Below are positions 43,914 through 51,889 of a stretch of 64,000 nucleotides of DNA, one piece after another. Each line of letters opens with the position of its first letter. The first letter of the stretch is position 1. Source of the stretch: Aquilonibacter sp963703325 (GTDB taxonomy: Bacteria; Vulcanimicrobiota; Vulcanimicrobiia; Vulcanimicrobiales; Vulcanimicrobiaceae); assembly GCA_963703325.1 (NCBI GenBank), contig OY969805.1:558001-622000 (forward strand). Direction: 5' to 3'. Position numbers and translations under genes: made by a program. The notes under the pieces are model-generated. The model made no database searches and was not told where the DNA came from. It saw nothing but the letters and a program-made list of their open reading frames with translations.

Positions 43914-44949
43914 TTCGGGCATCGGCGCAGCGCTCGCGCGTCGCGCTGCGGCGGGCGGATGGGCAGTATTGGCGGTCGCGCGCCGCGGCGATCGGCTCGA
44001 AGCGCTGGCGCGCGAAATCATCGCGAACGGCGGGCGCTGCGAAACGCTGATTGCCGACGTTACGTGGAACACTGCGCCGCAAACGATCGTCGATCGCACG
44101 CTGCGCGCATTCGATCGACTCGACGTGGTCGCGAATAATGCGGGATCGGCGCACGCATCGACGCTGCTGGAAGAAACCGACGCGCAGATCGAACTGCAGT
44201 GGCAACTGCACGTCGCCGCGCCGCTTCGCATCGCGCGCGCCGCGTTGCCCGCGCTCGAGCGCGTGCACGGAGGTCTGGTGTTCTTCGGGTCCGGACTCGC
44301 CCGCGTCCCCGCGCCGGGCTACGGCGCATATGCGCCGGCAAAAGCCGCGATACGCGCCGCGACAACCCAACTGCGTCGCGAACTTCGTGCACGCGGTGTG
44401 TTCGTAAGCTACGTCGATCCCGGCGTCGTCGACACCGAATTCTCGCGCGCCGCAGGGATGGAAGAACGGCCGGCGTCGTGGCACGCGACGGCCGACGGCG
44501 TCGCCGCGACGATCTTGCGCGGCATCGATCGACGCGCGTCGCGCATCAACGCGGTGCCGTGGCAAACCGCCGCGACCGTTTTGGGCGAGTGGCTTCCGGG
44601 TTTGGCCGACCGCGCGATGGCAAACTTTGTCACACCGGCGGCCGCACCACCCCAACCCGAACGACCGATCGTCGTCGCAGCACCGATGACGATCGTCAGC
44701 TCGTTCGAGAGCGCGCTTGGGCCGCTACAGCGGCGAATGGAACGCGTGAAATTACCGATGTCGTTCATCCGCTCGCTGCTGGTTGCGCAGGAGACCATCG
44801 ACCTCAATGACGCGGCGATGCGTTGGGCCGGGATGCCCAACAAGAACGAACGCGCAGCGATGCACGACGTGCTCGACGCGCTGGCGCAGGCGGGATTTCT
44901 CGAATCGGACGGCGCCGAGCGCTGGCGCGTGCTACGCGGGGCGGATTAG
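43885..44949 (+). CDS. SDR family oxidoreductase with C-terminal extension
   Basis: 354 residues from ATG 43885, four bases after GGAGGA. The SDR domain (about 1-250) has TGASSGIG for NADP, NNAG and the YxxxK pair in GYGAYAPAKAAIR. About 100 further residues follow; the last 75 (LPMSFIRSLLVAQETIDLNDAAMRWAGM...DVLDALAQAGFLES) look like a small helical or winged-helix unit not usual in SDRs. Substrate unknown. Confidence 0.85.
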   Translation: MRSIVVTGASSGIGAALARRAAAGGWAVLAVARRGDRLEALAREIIANGGRCETLIADVTWNTAPQTIVDRTLRAFDRLDVVANNAGSAHASTLLEETDAQIELQWQLHVAAPLRIARAALPALERVHGGLVFFGSGLARVPAPGYGAYAPAKAAIRAATTQLRRELRARGVFVSYVDPGVVDTEFSRAAGMEERPASWHATADGVAATILRGIDRRASRINAVPWQTAATVLGEWLPGLADRAMANFVTPAAAPPQPERPIVVAAPMTIVSSFESALGPLQRRMERVKLPMSFIRSLLVAQETIDLNDAAMRWAGMPNKNERAAMHDVLDALAQAGFLESDGAERWRVLRGAD

Positions 44950-45756
44950 CCGGAGATTCTTTATCGCGATCGCGAGGAAGAACAGGATGGTCGCGAGCAA
45001 GACGATCGTCGCACCGCTCGAACTGCGCAAGAAATAGGAGAGGTAGAGACCGCCGACCGTGCTGAGCACACCGAGCACGGCGGCGAGCGTCATCATCGGC
45101 GCAAAGCGGTTGGTGAGCTGATAAGCCGCGGCCGCCGGCGTCACCAGCAGCGCCGCAACCAGAATGATGCCGACCGATTGCAGCGCGACGATGATCGTCA
45201 ACGCGAGCATCACGAGCAAGATGTACTCGATCGTGCCGACCGGCAATCCGCTCGCTTGTGCGACAACCGGGTCGAACGACGTATAGAGCAGCGCGCGAAA
45301 GAGCACGATGACCGTGATCGCAATGATTGCCCCGAGTCCGGCGATGAAAAACACGTCGCTAACGCTCACGCTCAAGATATCGCCGAACAAGAAACTCTGC
45401 AGATCGACCGCGTAACTCTTGAGCCGGCTCATCAGAAAGACGCCAAGTGCGAAGGCGGCGGTGAACAGCACGCCGATCGTCGTATCGAGCGAGATGTTGC
45501 CGCGGCGATGCACGAAGCCGATACCCAGTGCGGTCGCCACCGCGACCACGGCTGCCCCGGCATAATAGTCTAGCCCACGGATATAGGCGATCACGATGCC
45601 CGCGAAGGATGCGTGCGCGATCCCGTCTCCGATGAATGAGAGTTTTCGCAACACGACGTAGGTGCCCATGATCGAGCACAGCAGCCCGACCGTAAGTGCG
45701 GCCACGAATGCGCGCTGCATGAAGGCATACTGAAAAGGAACGAGCAGCGCGTCCAT
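44932..45756 (-). CDS. Metal ABC transporter permease (ZnuB/MntB type)
   Basis: 274 residues from ATG 45754-45756, sharing one base with the ATPase stop. About nine membrane helices; GTYVVLRKLSFIGDGIAHASFAGIVIAY is the classic ABC-3 family opening, and VGIILVAALLVTPAAAAYQLT the coupling region. It imports Zn or Mn together with the next two genes. It overlaps the convergent SDR gene by 18 bases. Confidence 0.92.
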   Translation of the reverse strand: MDALLVPFQYAFMQRAFVAALTVGLLCSIMGTYVVLRKLSFIGDGIAHASFAGIVIAYIRGLDYYAGAAVVAVATALGIGFVHRRGNISLDTTIGVLFTAAFALGVFLMSRLKSYAVDLQSFLFGDILSVSVSDVFFIAGLGAIIAITVIVLFRALLYTSFDPVVAQASGLPVGTIEYILLVMLALTIIVALQSVGIILVAALLVTPAAAAYQLTNRFAPMMTLAAVLGVLSTVGGLYLSYFLRSSSGATIVLLATILFFLAIAIKNLRLIRPA

Positions 45757-46508
45757 CAAGCCGTCCGCGCGTGTCCGTGCGTGTGCGTGTGCTCGCGAAT
45801 CGACGCGTAGGCGCCGGAAGCGACGACCTCGTCGGGCGTGCCGACGGCGAGCACGCGGCGATCGAGCACGAGCAGCCGGTCGAACCATTCGCCGACGCGT
45901 TCGAGGTCGTGCGTGGTCATCAACACCGGTAAGCCGTCGTCCACGAGCGACCGCACCACGCGCCGCAGCGCTTCCTCGGTCTCGGCGTCAACGCCGGTCG
46001 TCGGCTCGTCGAGCAGCAGCAAGCGCGGCTGCTGCGCGATCGCACGCGCAACGAACACGCGCTGTTGTTGACCGCCGGAAAGCTGTGCAATATGCCGGTC
46101 ACGCAGGTCGTACATGTTCACCGCACGCAGCGCGTGCTCGACCTCGCGGCGATCGACGTCACTGAAACGTTGCCAGAACCGCAGACGCGGAAAGCGTCCC
46201 ATCGCAACCACATCCCAGACGGTCGCGGGAAACGACCAGTCCGCGGCTTCGACTTGCGGGACGTAGGCGATCGAGCCGGGGGTGAGTTTACGCGGCTCCG
46301 TGCCGAGCACGCACAGCTGCCCGCGCGCCGGCGTCAGCAGACCGGCGATCGATTTGAGCAGCGTCGATTTGCCCGAGCCGTTGGGCCCGACGATCCCGAT
46401 TGCCTCGCCGAAGCGCACCTCGAGCGTGACGTCGTCGAGCGCGACAATCCGGTCGTAGCGCACGACGAGATGGTCGACCGCTACGGCGTCGCCGGCGCAG
46501 GCGTTCAT
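45756..46508 (-). CDS. Metal ABC transporter ATP-binding protein
   Basis: 250 residues. Walker A GPNGSGKST, Q-loop AYVPQVEAADWSFPAT, signature LSGGQQQRVF, Walker B RLLLLDEPTTGVD and H-loop MTTHDLERVG. The C-terminus ends in an alternating HTHTHGHARTA tail, which could bind metal; ZnuC-type ATPases usually do not need one. It overlaps the substrate-binding gene by four bases. Confidence 0.93.
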   Translation of the reverse strand: MNACAGDAVAVDHLVVRYDRIVALDDVTLEVRFGEAIGIVGPNGSGKSTLLKSIAGLLTPARGQLCVLGTEPRKLTPGSIAYVPQVEAADWSFPATVWDVVAMGRFPRLRFWQRFSDVDRREVEHALRAVNMYDLRDRHIAQLSGGQQQRVFVARAIAQQPRLLLLDEPTTGVDAETEEALRRVVRSLVDDGLPVLMTTHDLERVGEWFDRLLVLDRRVLAVGTPDEVVASGAYASIREHTHTHGHARTA

Positions 46509-47380
46509 TTGAGCGCCGACACGATTACGTTGGTATCGTAGGTCAGCATCGAAATGTAATCGTGTACGCGCGGATCATTCCCGATCGAGTCATCGTACAG
46601 GTCGGTGACGAGGTGAATGCCCGCGTTGCTTGCAATCTGATCGGCGAGTTTCTTGCTGTACTCGGGCTCGCTGAAGATCGCACGTACGTGATGCGAACGC
46701 GCGAGGTCGATGAGGTGCGCGACCTGCTCGGGGTTGGGATCTTGTCCGGGATTGGCTTCGATGAAGCCCAGCGTCGTAATGCCATAGCGATCGTTGTAAT
46801 ACTGCCACGCGTTGTGGAAGACGATCATGTAGCGCTGGTTCGGCGGAATCGTCTTGACCTGCGCGGCGATCCAATCGTTGAGCGCCTCGAGCTTGGTCTG
46901 ATACGCGCTTGCGTTCTTACGATACTCTTCCGCGTGGGCGGGATCGACGGCAATAAGCGCATCGCGAATCTTCGCCACGTAGACCTTGGCGTTTTCCGGG
47001 TCCATCCATAAGTGCGGATTGTCGTTTTTGACCTGCAATCCGTCGGCGCCGACCACGACGCGCAACGAATTCGACGGCACGTTCTTGAGCGTACCGGCAA
47101 GCCACGATTCGAGTCCCGCACCGTTTTCAACCAGAATCTTTGCCTGCGAGAGTGTGACCGCGTCTTGCGGCGTCGGTTCGTAATCTTCCGGCGAGGCGCC
47201 GACCGGCACCAGATTTTGCACGCGCACGCGATCGCCGCCGACGCCTTCGACCAGCGAGTTGAAGGTCGAGATCGTGGTGACGACCGGAATCGGCCCGGTC
47301 GAACTTGCGGTCGAAGCGCCGTTGTTGCAGCCGACGAGCATGCTCACGACGAGCAGCGCGAAGACGCGCGTCATTGACAT
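46505..47380 (-). CDS. Metal ABC transporter substrate-binding lipoprotein (ZnuA/MntA type)
   Basis: 291 residues with lipobox LVGC near residue 18. Metal ligand candidates are His in NPHLWMDPENAK, His in YMIVFHNAWQYY, Glu in RAIFSEPEYSKK and Asp in VTDLYDDSIGND, the cluster A-I pattern. The long His-rich loop of zinc-specific ZnuA is absent, so Zn versus Mn is unresolved. The Fur-family gene overlaps its start by 10 bases. Confidence 0.92.
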   Translation of the reverse strand: MSMTRVFALLVVSMLVGCNNGASTASSTGPIPVVTTISTFNSLVEGVGGDRVRVQNLVPVGASPEDYEPTPQDAVTLSQAKILVENGAGLESWLAGTLKNVPSNSLRVVVGADGLQVKNDNPHLWMDPENAKVYVAKIRDALIAVDPAHAEEYRKNASAYQTKLEALNDWIAAQVKTIPPNQRYMIVFHNAWQYYNDRYGITTLGFIEANPGQDPNPEQVAHLIDLARSHHVRAIFSEPEYSKKLADQIASNAGIHLVTDLYDDSIGNDPRVHDYISMLTYDTNVIVSALK

Positions 47381-47763
47381 GCTTTACACCGTCCGAAAAA
47401 TTCCATCGCGTGATCTTCTAATGCGAAGCCGTTGAGCGAGCGCAGTGATTCCGAGAATTGCTCGATTGCCGTGCAGTCGACGTCATCGACGCGCCCGCAG
47501 ACTTTGCAGATCGCATGATGATGGTGATGCTCGGGCTCGCACAGCATGTAGGTCGATTCGCCCGCCGGCTCGATGCGCACGGTGACGTCGCCCTTGGTGT
47601 GCAGATGTTCCAGCGTGCGATAGACCGTCGAGAGCGAGACCTGCGCCTTGACCGAGCCTAGGGCGCGATGGATCTCCGCCGCGGAAATGAAGCGCTTGCG
47701 CGCACGCAAGATCGAGGCGATCTGCTCGCGCGGTCGCGTAACGTAGTCGGACCGGACTCCCAT
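47371..47763 (-). CDS. Fur-family metal-responsive regulator, probably Zur or Mur
   Basis: 130 residues. Winged helix (QIASILRARKRFISAAEIHRAL...VSLSTVYRTLEHLHTKGDV) and dimerisation/metal domain with HHHHHAICKVCGRVDDVDC and FFGRCKACQ; two CxxC pairs form the structural zinc site. It heads the operon of the metal transporter, as Zur does. The ATG has no Shine-Dalgarno site. A palindromic operator lies 10-34 bases upstream, so it likely represses itself and the transporter. Confidence 0.92.
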   Translation of the reverse strand: MGVRSDYVTRPREQIASILRARKRFISAAEIHRALGSVKAQVSLSTVYRTLEHLHTKGDVTVRIEPAGESTYMLCEPEHHHHHAICKVCGRVDDVDCTAIEQFSESLRSLNGFALEDHAMEFFGRCKACQ

Positions 47764-47773
47764 GCGCGCTTTA

Positions 47774-47797
47774 TTTGCAAATGATTTGCAAAATCAT
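47774..47797. promoter_or_regulatory. Candidate Fur/Zur operator
   Basis: A 17-base palindrome, ATGATTT-GCA-AAATCAT (47781-47797), overlaps a direct repeat of TTTGCAAA (47774-47781 and 47785-47792). It lies just before the fur-family ATG and overlaps the stop of the next gene upstream. Position and AT-rich dyad fit autoregulation of the metal operon. Confidence 0.7.
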
Positions 47798-48363
47798 TTA
47801 GGCTGGGGCGTCCGCGAGGCGCAATCAACGATCGCCTGCTTGGCTGCCACTTCGTACTGCTGTTCCCAATAAGAGGTGGCGTCAGCGAAGGTCGGCAGCG
47901 TTATGCCGGCTTGCGCCGCCAGAGTCTGCACCTGCGGCACCAGCGTCGCGACGAGCTTCGGCGGATTGGGCGCCGTTTTCGCGGCCACCGCGAGCTTGAG
48001 CCAAGCGCTAGCCGCGCTGGCGGCCGCGACCCTGACTTCGGCTTGTGGGCAGACCGCGTTGCCCGCGCTCACGTTGCGTTGCACGAGCAGATCGGCCCAC
48101 GCATCGAGGGCGCTGATCCGGGCCGCAAGCGGCAAGTAGTTGTTTTCCGGGCAGACGCCTTGGAGCACGACCTGCTCCTCCTCGACGTCGCTTTGTGCCT
48201 GAACGAGCGCCACGCCGCGCTGATTCTGCGCAGCCGCCGGCGCCGGGTGTTCGGCAAAGTTTTGCAGCTGGGCTTGGATCGCGTTGATGTGGATGTCGTT
48301 GCAACGAGAATCGGAGGCCACGGTGGTGCTCGAAAGCGCGACCGCGAGTACGGCGGAAAGCAT
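47794..48363 (-). CDS. Exported helical protein of unknown function
   Basis: 189 residues from ATG 48361-48363 with AAGGG just before. Weak signal peptide (LSAVLAVALSSTTVA). The mature part is Ala-rich and helical, with Cys in SRCND, VCPEN, AVCPQ and VDCAS that could pair. No family recognised. It is transcribed away from the tRNA promoter, and its end overlaps the Fur-type operator. Confidence 0.65.
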   Translation of the reverse strand: MLSAVLAVALSSTTVASDSRCNDIHINAIQAQLQNFAEHPAPAAAQNQRGVALVQAQSDVEEEQVVLQGVCPENNYLPLAARISALDAWADLLVQRNVSAGNAVCPQAEVRVAAASAASAWLKLAVAAKTAPNPPKLVATLVPQVQTLAAQAGITLPTFADATSYWEQQYEVAAKQAIVDCASRTPQPK

Positions 48364-48407
48364 TGGCCCTTGCTTCCCGCCGCCCCATCTGCCACCTTTG
48401 TCTACCT

Positions 48408-48437
48408 TTGACAGGGGCACCGCAGCATGCGTATAAT
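48408..48437 (+). promoter_or_regulatory. Promoter of the tRNA-Ala gene
   Basis: Perfect consensus boxes: TTGACA (48408-48413), 18-base spacer, TATAAT (48432-48437). Transcription should start near 48444, leaving a 5' leader of about 90 bases before the tRNA. Confidence 0.9.
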
Positions 48438-48533
48438 TCAGCGCGTTGCCCCTGGGGATCGAACCTGGAGGTTGAGACAAGAACGTTTAGCGCAGGATGC
48501 GCGGTGACGATCGCGCAGCGATCGGCAAAACGT

Positions 48534-48609
48534 GGGGATGTAGCTCAGCTGGTAGAGCACTTGCTTCGCATGTAAGGGGTCAGGAGTTCGAGTCTCCTCA
48601 TCTCCACCA
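48534..48609 (+). tRNA. tRNA-Ala (anticodon CGC)
   Basis: 76 bases with CCA encoded. Acceptor GGGGATG pairs with CATCTCC and contains the G3-U70 pair that identifies alanine tRNAs. D arm GCTC/GAGC, anticodon arm CTTGC-TTCGCAT-GTAAG with anticodon CGC, T arm AGGAG-TTCGAGT-CTCCT. The 3' part is the likely attachment site of the element that begins here: the integrase gene ends inside it on the opposite strand. Confidence 0.97.
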
Positions 48610-49830
48610 ATTGGAAACGCCTGGTTCTATTGACGGATCGGGCGTTTTTGTTTTGCACGTCATTTGCGGCCGAAGCCTCGTTGACACCCAATTGACACCC
48701 TAACTCGGAAAGCGGGAATAACTGGTTCGTCTTCAGCACGGCGGCTTTTTGCGCGCCGGGGACGGACTGGCCGTAGACGTCGAGCGTCATGCGCGTGCTC
48801 TCGTGACCGAGCATCTCTGCCATAACGACCGGGCTCACGCCCTCCGCCAGAAGCAACGAGTTGACGGTGTGCCGCAGTTCGTGAAAAACAACGCGCCGAG
48901 CACCGGCCAGCTCAAGCAACGGATCGAGGACCCGCTGCGCGAAGTTGCGCTTCCACACGGCGTTCTCGCCATCGGTCGTGAACACGAGGCCCGAGGAAGA
49001 CGGGAAGTGCTCTTTGTGCCAACGCAACGCAGCGATGGCAAGCTCACCGAGCTGAATCCGCCGTTTGGACTTCTCGGTCTTGGGCGCTTTTAGGAAGAGT
49101 TTGCCTTCCTTGTTATAGGCGAGCTGCAGGGTGACGTCGAGCCAGCCCTTGTCGAGATTCACGTATTCCCAGCGCAACCCGAAGATTTCACCTTGCCGCA
49201 TTGCACTCGTCGCGGCAAGCACCAGCAGCGCGAAATAGCGCGGCGCTTCTTTCAACGCCGTCGACAACACGCGGTGCGCCTCATCTAGTTCGAGAATCAC
49301 GCGCGGCCTACGCTTGGGCTTTGGCTTCGGGCATCCCTTACACGGATTTCGTGGTAGATCCCCGCGATCGACAGCCTTCTGGAACGCGGAATGCAGCGTC
49401 GAATAAACTCGGTGAAGCGTATGGTCGGAGCAAGCCTTGCGATCTCTACTGCCCTTCTTCAGTTCAAGAAGAAGGTCGCGAATCGTATCAGTCGTGATTC
49501 GGCCGACGGGGATCCCCCCATAAATGGGTCTACGTATTTCTTGACCGTGCTAGACCGCAGCGACCACGTTGCGTCCGAATTTTCAATGCCGACGTTTACC
49601 AAATAGTCGGCGCAGAAATCACTGAGCCGTTGATCGCGCGCCACGCGCGTCCCGGCCGGCTGTTGCCGTCTTGCGGCCAACTTTTCGAGCGCTTCCGTTT
49701 TGGTCTTTCCGTACGCCGCAATCTGAAGACGCTTCCCGTCCTTGCTGATGCCAAGGTCAACGCGAGCACACCAACGGCCGTCAGCGCGAAGATATAGCGA
49801 GCCTTCGTTACGACCACGTCTCTTACGCAA
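48545..49830 (-). pseudogene. Tyrosine site-specific integrase split by a -1 frame change
   Basis: Two frames together give one integrase of about 428 residues. The N-terminal part (TTG 49828-49830) has the Arm-type domain NEGSLYLRADGRWCARVDLG and KTKTEALEKLAARR and runs to a stop at 49459. The rest, in the -1 frame, continues IPVGRITTDTIRDLLLELKK and includes the active residues Arg (SAMRQGEIFGLRW), HxxRH (FHELRH), His (GHEST) and Tyr (LDVYGQ). The switch point is a G6 run (49514-49519), which also reads as slippery heptamer G-GGG-GGA in the correct phase. Either a one-base loss or programmed frameshifting. The last 22 residues are encoded by the antisense of the tRNA. Confidence 0.85.
48615..48654 (+). 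terminator. Terminator downstream of tRNA-Ala
   Basis: AAACGCC (48615-48621) pairs with GGCGTTT (48641-48647), 19-base loop, followed by a T-rich run (TTGTTTT). The first bases of the integrated element therefore supply termination for the tRNA. Confidence 0.65.
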
Positions 49831-50086
49831 CGCGCCTTCCTCCCTTACGATTTCGATCGATAAATTCGATTAGATCACTCTTACGGATGTGCCTTGTGCT
49901 GCCAATCTGAACCCACGGCAGCTCACCGTTGCTCATTTGCTTGTATAACAGTGTCCTTCCGATGTCTAGTACGCGCATCGATTCTTCAAGCGAAAGCAAG
50001 ATATCGATATTCTCGCGTCTATCGTGAGTAGTAGGACGAGTGTCATTGGTGCTATTCGGGTTCATCAAATGCGATCGGATACTCAT
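49823..50086 (-). CDS. Excisionase/AlpA-like helix-turn-helix protein
   Basis: About 87 residues (ATG 50084-50086; another ATG at 50063-50065). The C-terminal part ILLSLEESMRVLDIGRTLLYKQMSNGELPWVQIGSTRHIRKSDLIEFID is the MerR-like excisionase domain. Its stop overlaps the integrase start by 8 bases, so the pair is coupled, as usual for xis-int. The 195 bases upstream to 50281 hold an inverted repeat ATCAGG/CCTGAT (50262-50280) but no gene I can support. Confidence 0.85.
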   Translation of the reverse strand: MSIRSHLMNPNSTNDTRPTTHDRRENIDILLSLEESMRVLDIGRTLLYKQMSNGELPWVQIGSTRHIRKSDLIEFIDRNRKGGRRVA

Positions 50087-50281
50087 AGAGAGGCGACAAC
50101 GCGCCGCGAACTTCGTTAAAACTATCGTAGCAGAAGCGCAATAACCGTGCGTCTCATCAAGTTCACGACTATCGAGCCGGCGTGGCCCACTCAGCGCAGA
50201 TAAGTTGACACCAGCAAACGCAGCTAGATCGAGACTAGCAAAAGGCAACTTAAATGGAGACATCAGGCCCTGAACCTGATC

Positions 50282-51037
50282 CTACGTGGGTTCCGAAATA
50301 GCTGCGTGAACTCGAAGCATATAGGGACTGCCAACCTCGGAACGTTTCCCTGTCTCGACGAAGCCGTGTCTCCCATACCATGCTACGAGTTCCGCGTCGC
50401 TCAAGGCCGCGGGATATGGAGGGAGTTCGTAGGCCTTTACTGGCAGCACCAGATCAACCCCGTTTGCGTCCGCCAGCTCGCATAATCGCGTTAAGGCAGC
50501 TGATGCGTGGCCGCGCTCTCGGTTTGTCGATCGAATGTCGTAGAAATAGACAGCGATCCGGCCAAGCTCCGTCACGTTTTTCAGATACACACTCGCGTAT
50601 ACCCCGTTTCCGATCGCTCGCTCGAGTCCACGCCCGGGATGTTCGGATGGCTTGCTGCGCCGGAAGAATTCGATCAGTGTGCGCTGGCGCGGAGTACATA
50701 CGTCGCTGATCACATACGAACGCATTCCGTCGGCCCGCTGCGCCGCCCAAAAACGGGAGAATGAGCCGATAACTCGGGGTTGCACGAAGCCTGGCGGAGC
50801 ACCGGTACGCACCGACAGCTTGTCAGCGACTCGCATCACGTGAAGATCCCGCTCGCCGCTCTTCACCAGCGACGCGCACTCGGCGCATGCGGACCAATCT
50901 CCGTCCGCGCTGCCTATTGGAAACATGTCAACTGCATGCCCCCGAGCAGCCGTAACCGTAATGGAACGTCCTTTGAATACGTCAACGACTCGCGGGTCGT
51001 CGCAGAAGTCGCAAATTGCGGACGCTTGAAGAAGCAT
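50282..51037 (-). CDS. Zinc-ribbon/GNAT acetyltransferase fusion
   Basis: 251 residues. The N-terminal 60 residues hold CDFC and CAEC, a likely zinc ribbon. The C-terminal 120 residues are GNAT-like: YDIRSTNRERGHASAALTRLCELADANG is the acetyl-CoA region and ELVAWYGRHGFVETGKR the last block. Such fusions are unfamiliar to me; a modifying enzyme, or a toxin-like acetyltransferase acting on tRNA or protein, are both possible. It is the last gene of the cargo group 53376 to 50282. Confidence 0.7.
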   Translation of the reverse strand: MLLQASAICDFCDDPRVVDVFKGRSITVTAARGHAVDMFPIGSADGDWSACAECASLVKSGERDLHVMRVADKLSVRTGAPPGFVQPRVIGSFSRFWAAQRADGMRSYVISDVCTPRQRTLIEFFRRSKPSEHPGRGLERAIGNGVYASVYLKNVTELGRIAVYFYDIRSTNRERGHASAALTRLCELADANGVDLVLPVKAYELPPYPAALSDAELVAWYGRHGFVETGKRSEVGSPYMLRVHAAISEPT

Positions 51038-51066
51038 TGCTTGCTCTAATCGCCTTTCGGACCGTC

Positions 51067-51879
51067 TTAGATAGCTTCGCTATTTTCGGGAGAGATCTCG
51101 CCACTCTCGCGCGTCTTCGAAATCACGCGCGGCAAGTCGGGACGTGGTTCCGCAAGGTCCGCCGTCTCGGCGATAGCCCGTGGTATCGACGCGAAATGCG
51201 TCCACGACGGATCCTTGTATTGTTTTTGCTTTCTGTCCCACCGCATACAGGCTTCCATGAAGCCTTCGTGTCCAGTAAAACCACGAAAATGAAAGTACGC
51301 GAACCAATGTACTTGATCGGGTTTGTAGCGGTCACTAAGGCGGTCTTTGTAGATCATTGTAGCCAGATCTTCCATCATATTGATCGGCGACGTTCCGGCA
51401 CCCAAGATAAGGGTAAAGCAGATATAAGCAGATTTTCCCTGATATTCGCTCGTCACAATGCAGGCCGACGGGCTGCCCCAAAAGCCGCTGTATTCAAAGC
51501 GCTCGACTTGGCGTTGGATACCTTCGTTATCATCGCCGAAAGCCTCTAAGCCTTCAGGTTGCGCGTATGGTTTTTTGTAATTTTCCATGTAGCGCTCATT
51601 GATAGCGTCGTCACCTCGCCCGTAGGCTTCGGCAATCTGCTCCCAAGTGCAATCGTCCCCGACCTCAGGGAGAATGATTTCTAGCCCGGAAATCTCGGCT
51701 TTCTTGCGCAGCGAATCAAAATGAAAATCCCGAATCTCCCGCATAGTACGGAATTGCGCCCAGAAGGCTCTGTGCATAACCGCGAGATCTTCCGAGCTGC
51801 GAGACGCATTAGCTTTTGCTAACGCCCGATCGAATCTTCCCTTCCAGTCTGGATCGTATTCCGGGTTTAGTATCGGCAC
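51067..51879 (-). CDS. Unrecognised cargo protein A (270 residues)
   Basis: Start set at GTG 51877-51879, preceded by GGGAG at 8 bases; the longer frame overlaps the upstream gene. The sequence is soluble, acidic to neutral, with an aromatic-rich middle (FEYSGFWGSPSACIVTSEYQGKSAYICF) and HWFAYFHFRGFTGHEGF. No signal peptide, membrane helix or known catalytic motif is evident. It is 10 bases after protein B. No family recognised. Confidence 0.75.
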   Translation of the reverse strand: MPILNPEYDPDWKGRFDRALAKANASRSSEDLAVMHRAFWAQFRTMREIRDFHFDSLRKKAEISGLEIILPEVGDDCTWEQIAEAYGRGDDAINERYMENYKKPYAQPEGLEAFGDDNEGIQRQVERFEYSGFWGSPSACIVTSEYQGKSAYICFTLILGAGTSPINMMEDLATMIYKDRLSDRYKPDQVHWFAYFHFRGFTGHEGFMEACMRWDRKQKQYKDPSWTHFASIPRAIAETADLAEPRPDLPRVISKTRESGEISPENSEAI

Positions 51880-51889
51880 GACTATCTCC

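Noticed and set aside
50087..50263. N-terminal extension of the excisionase frame
   Set aside because: No ribosome site, and the excisionase domain is complete without it; the stretch contains an inverted repeat and is more likely regulatory.
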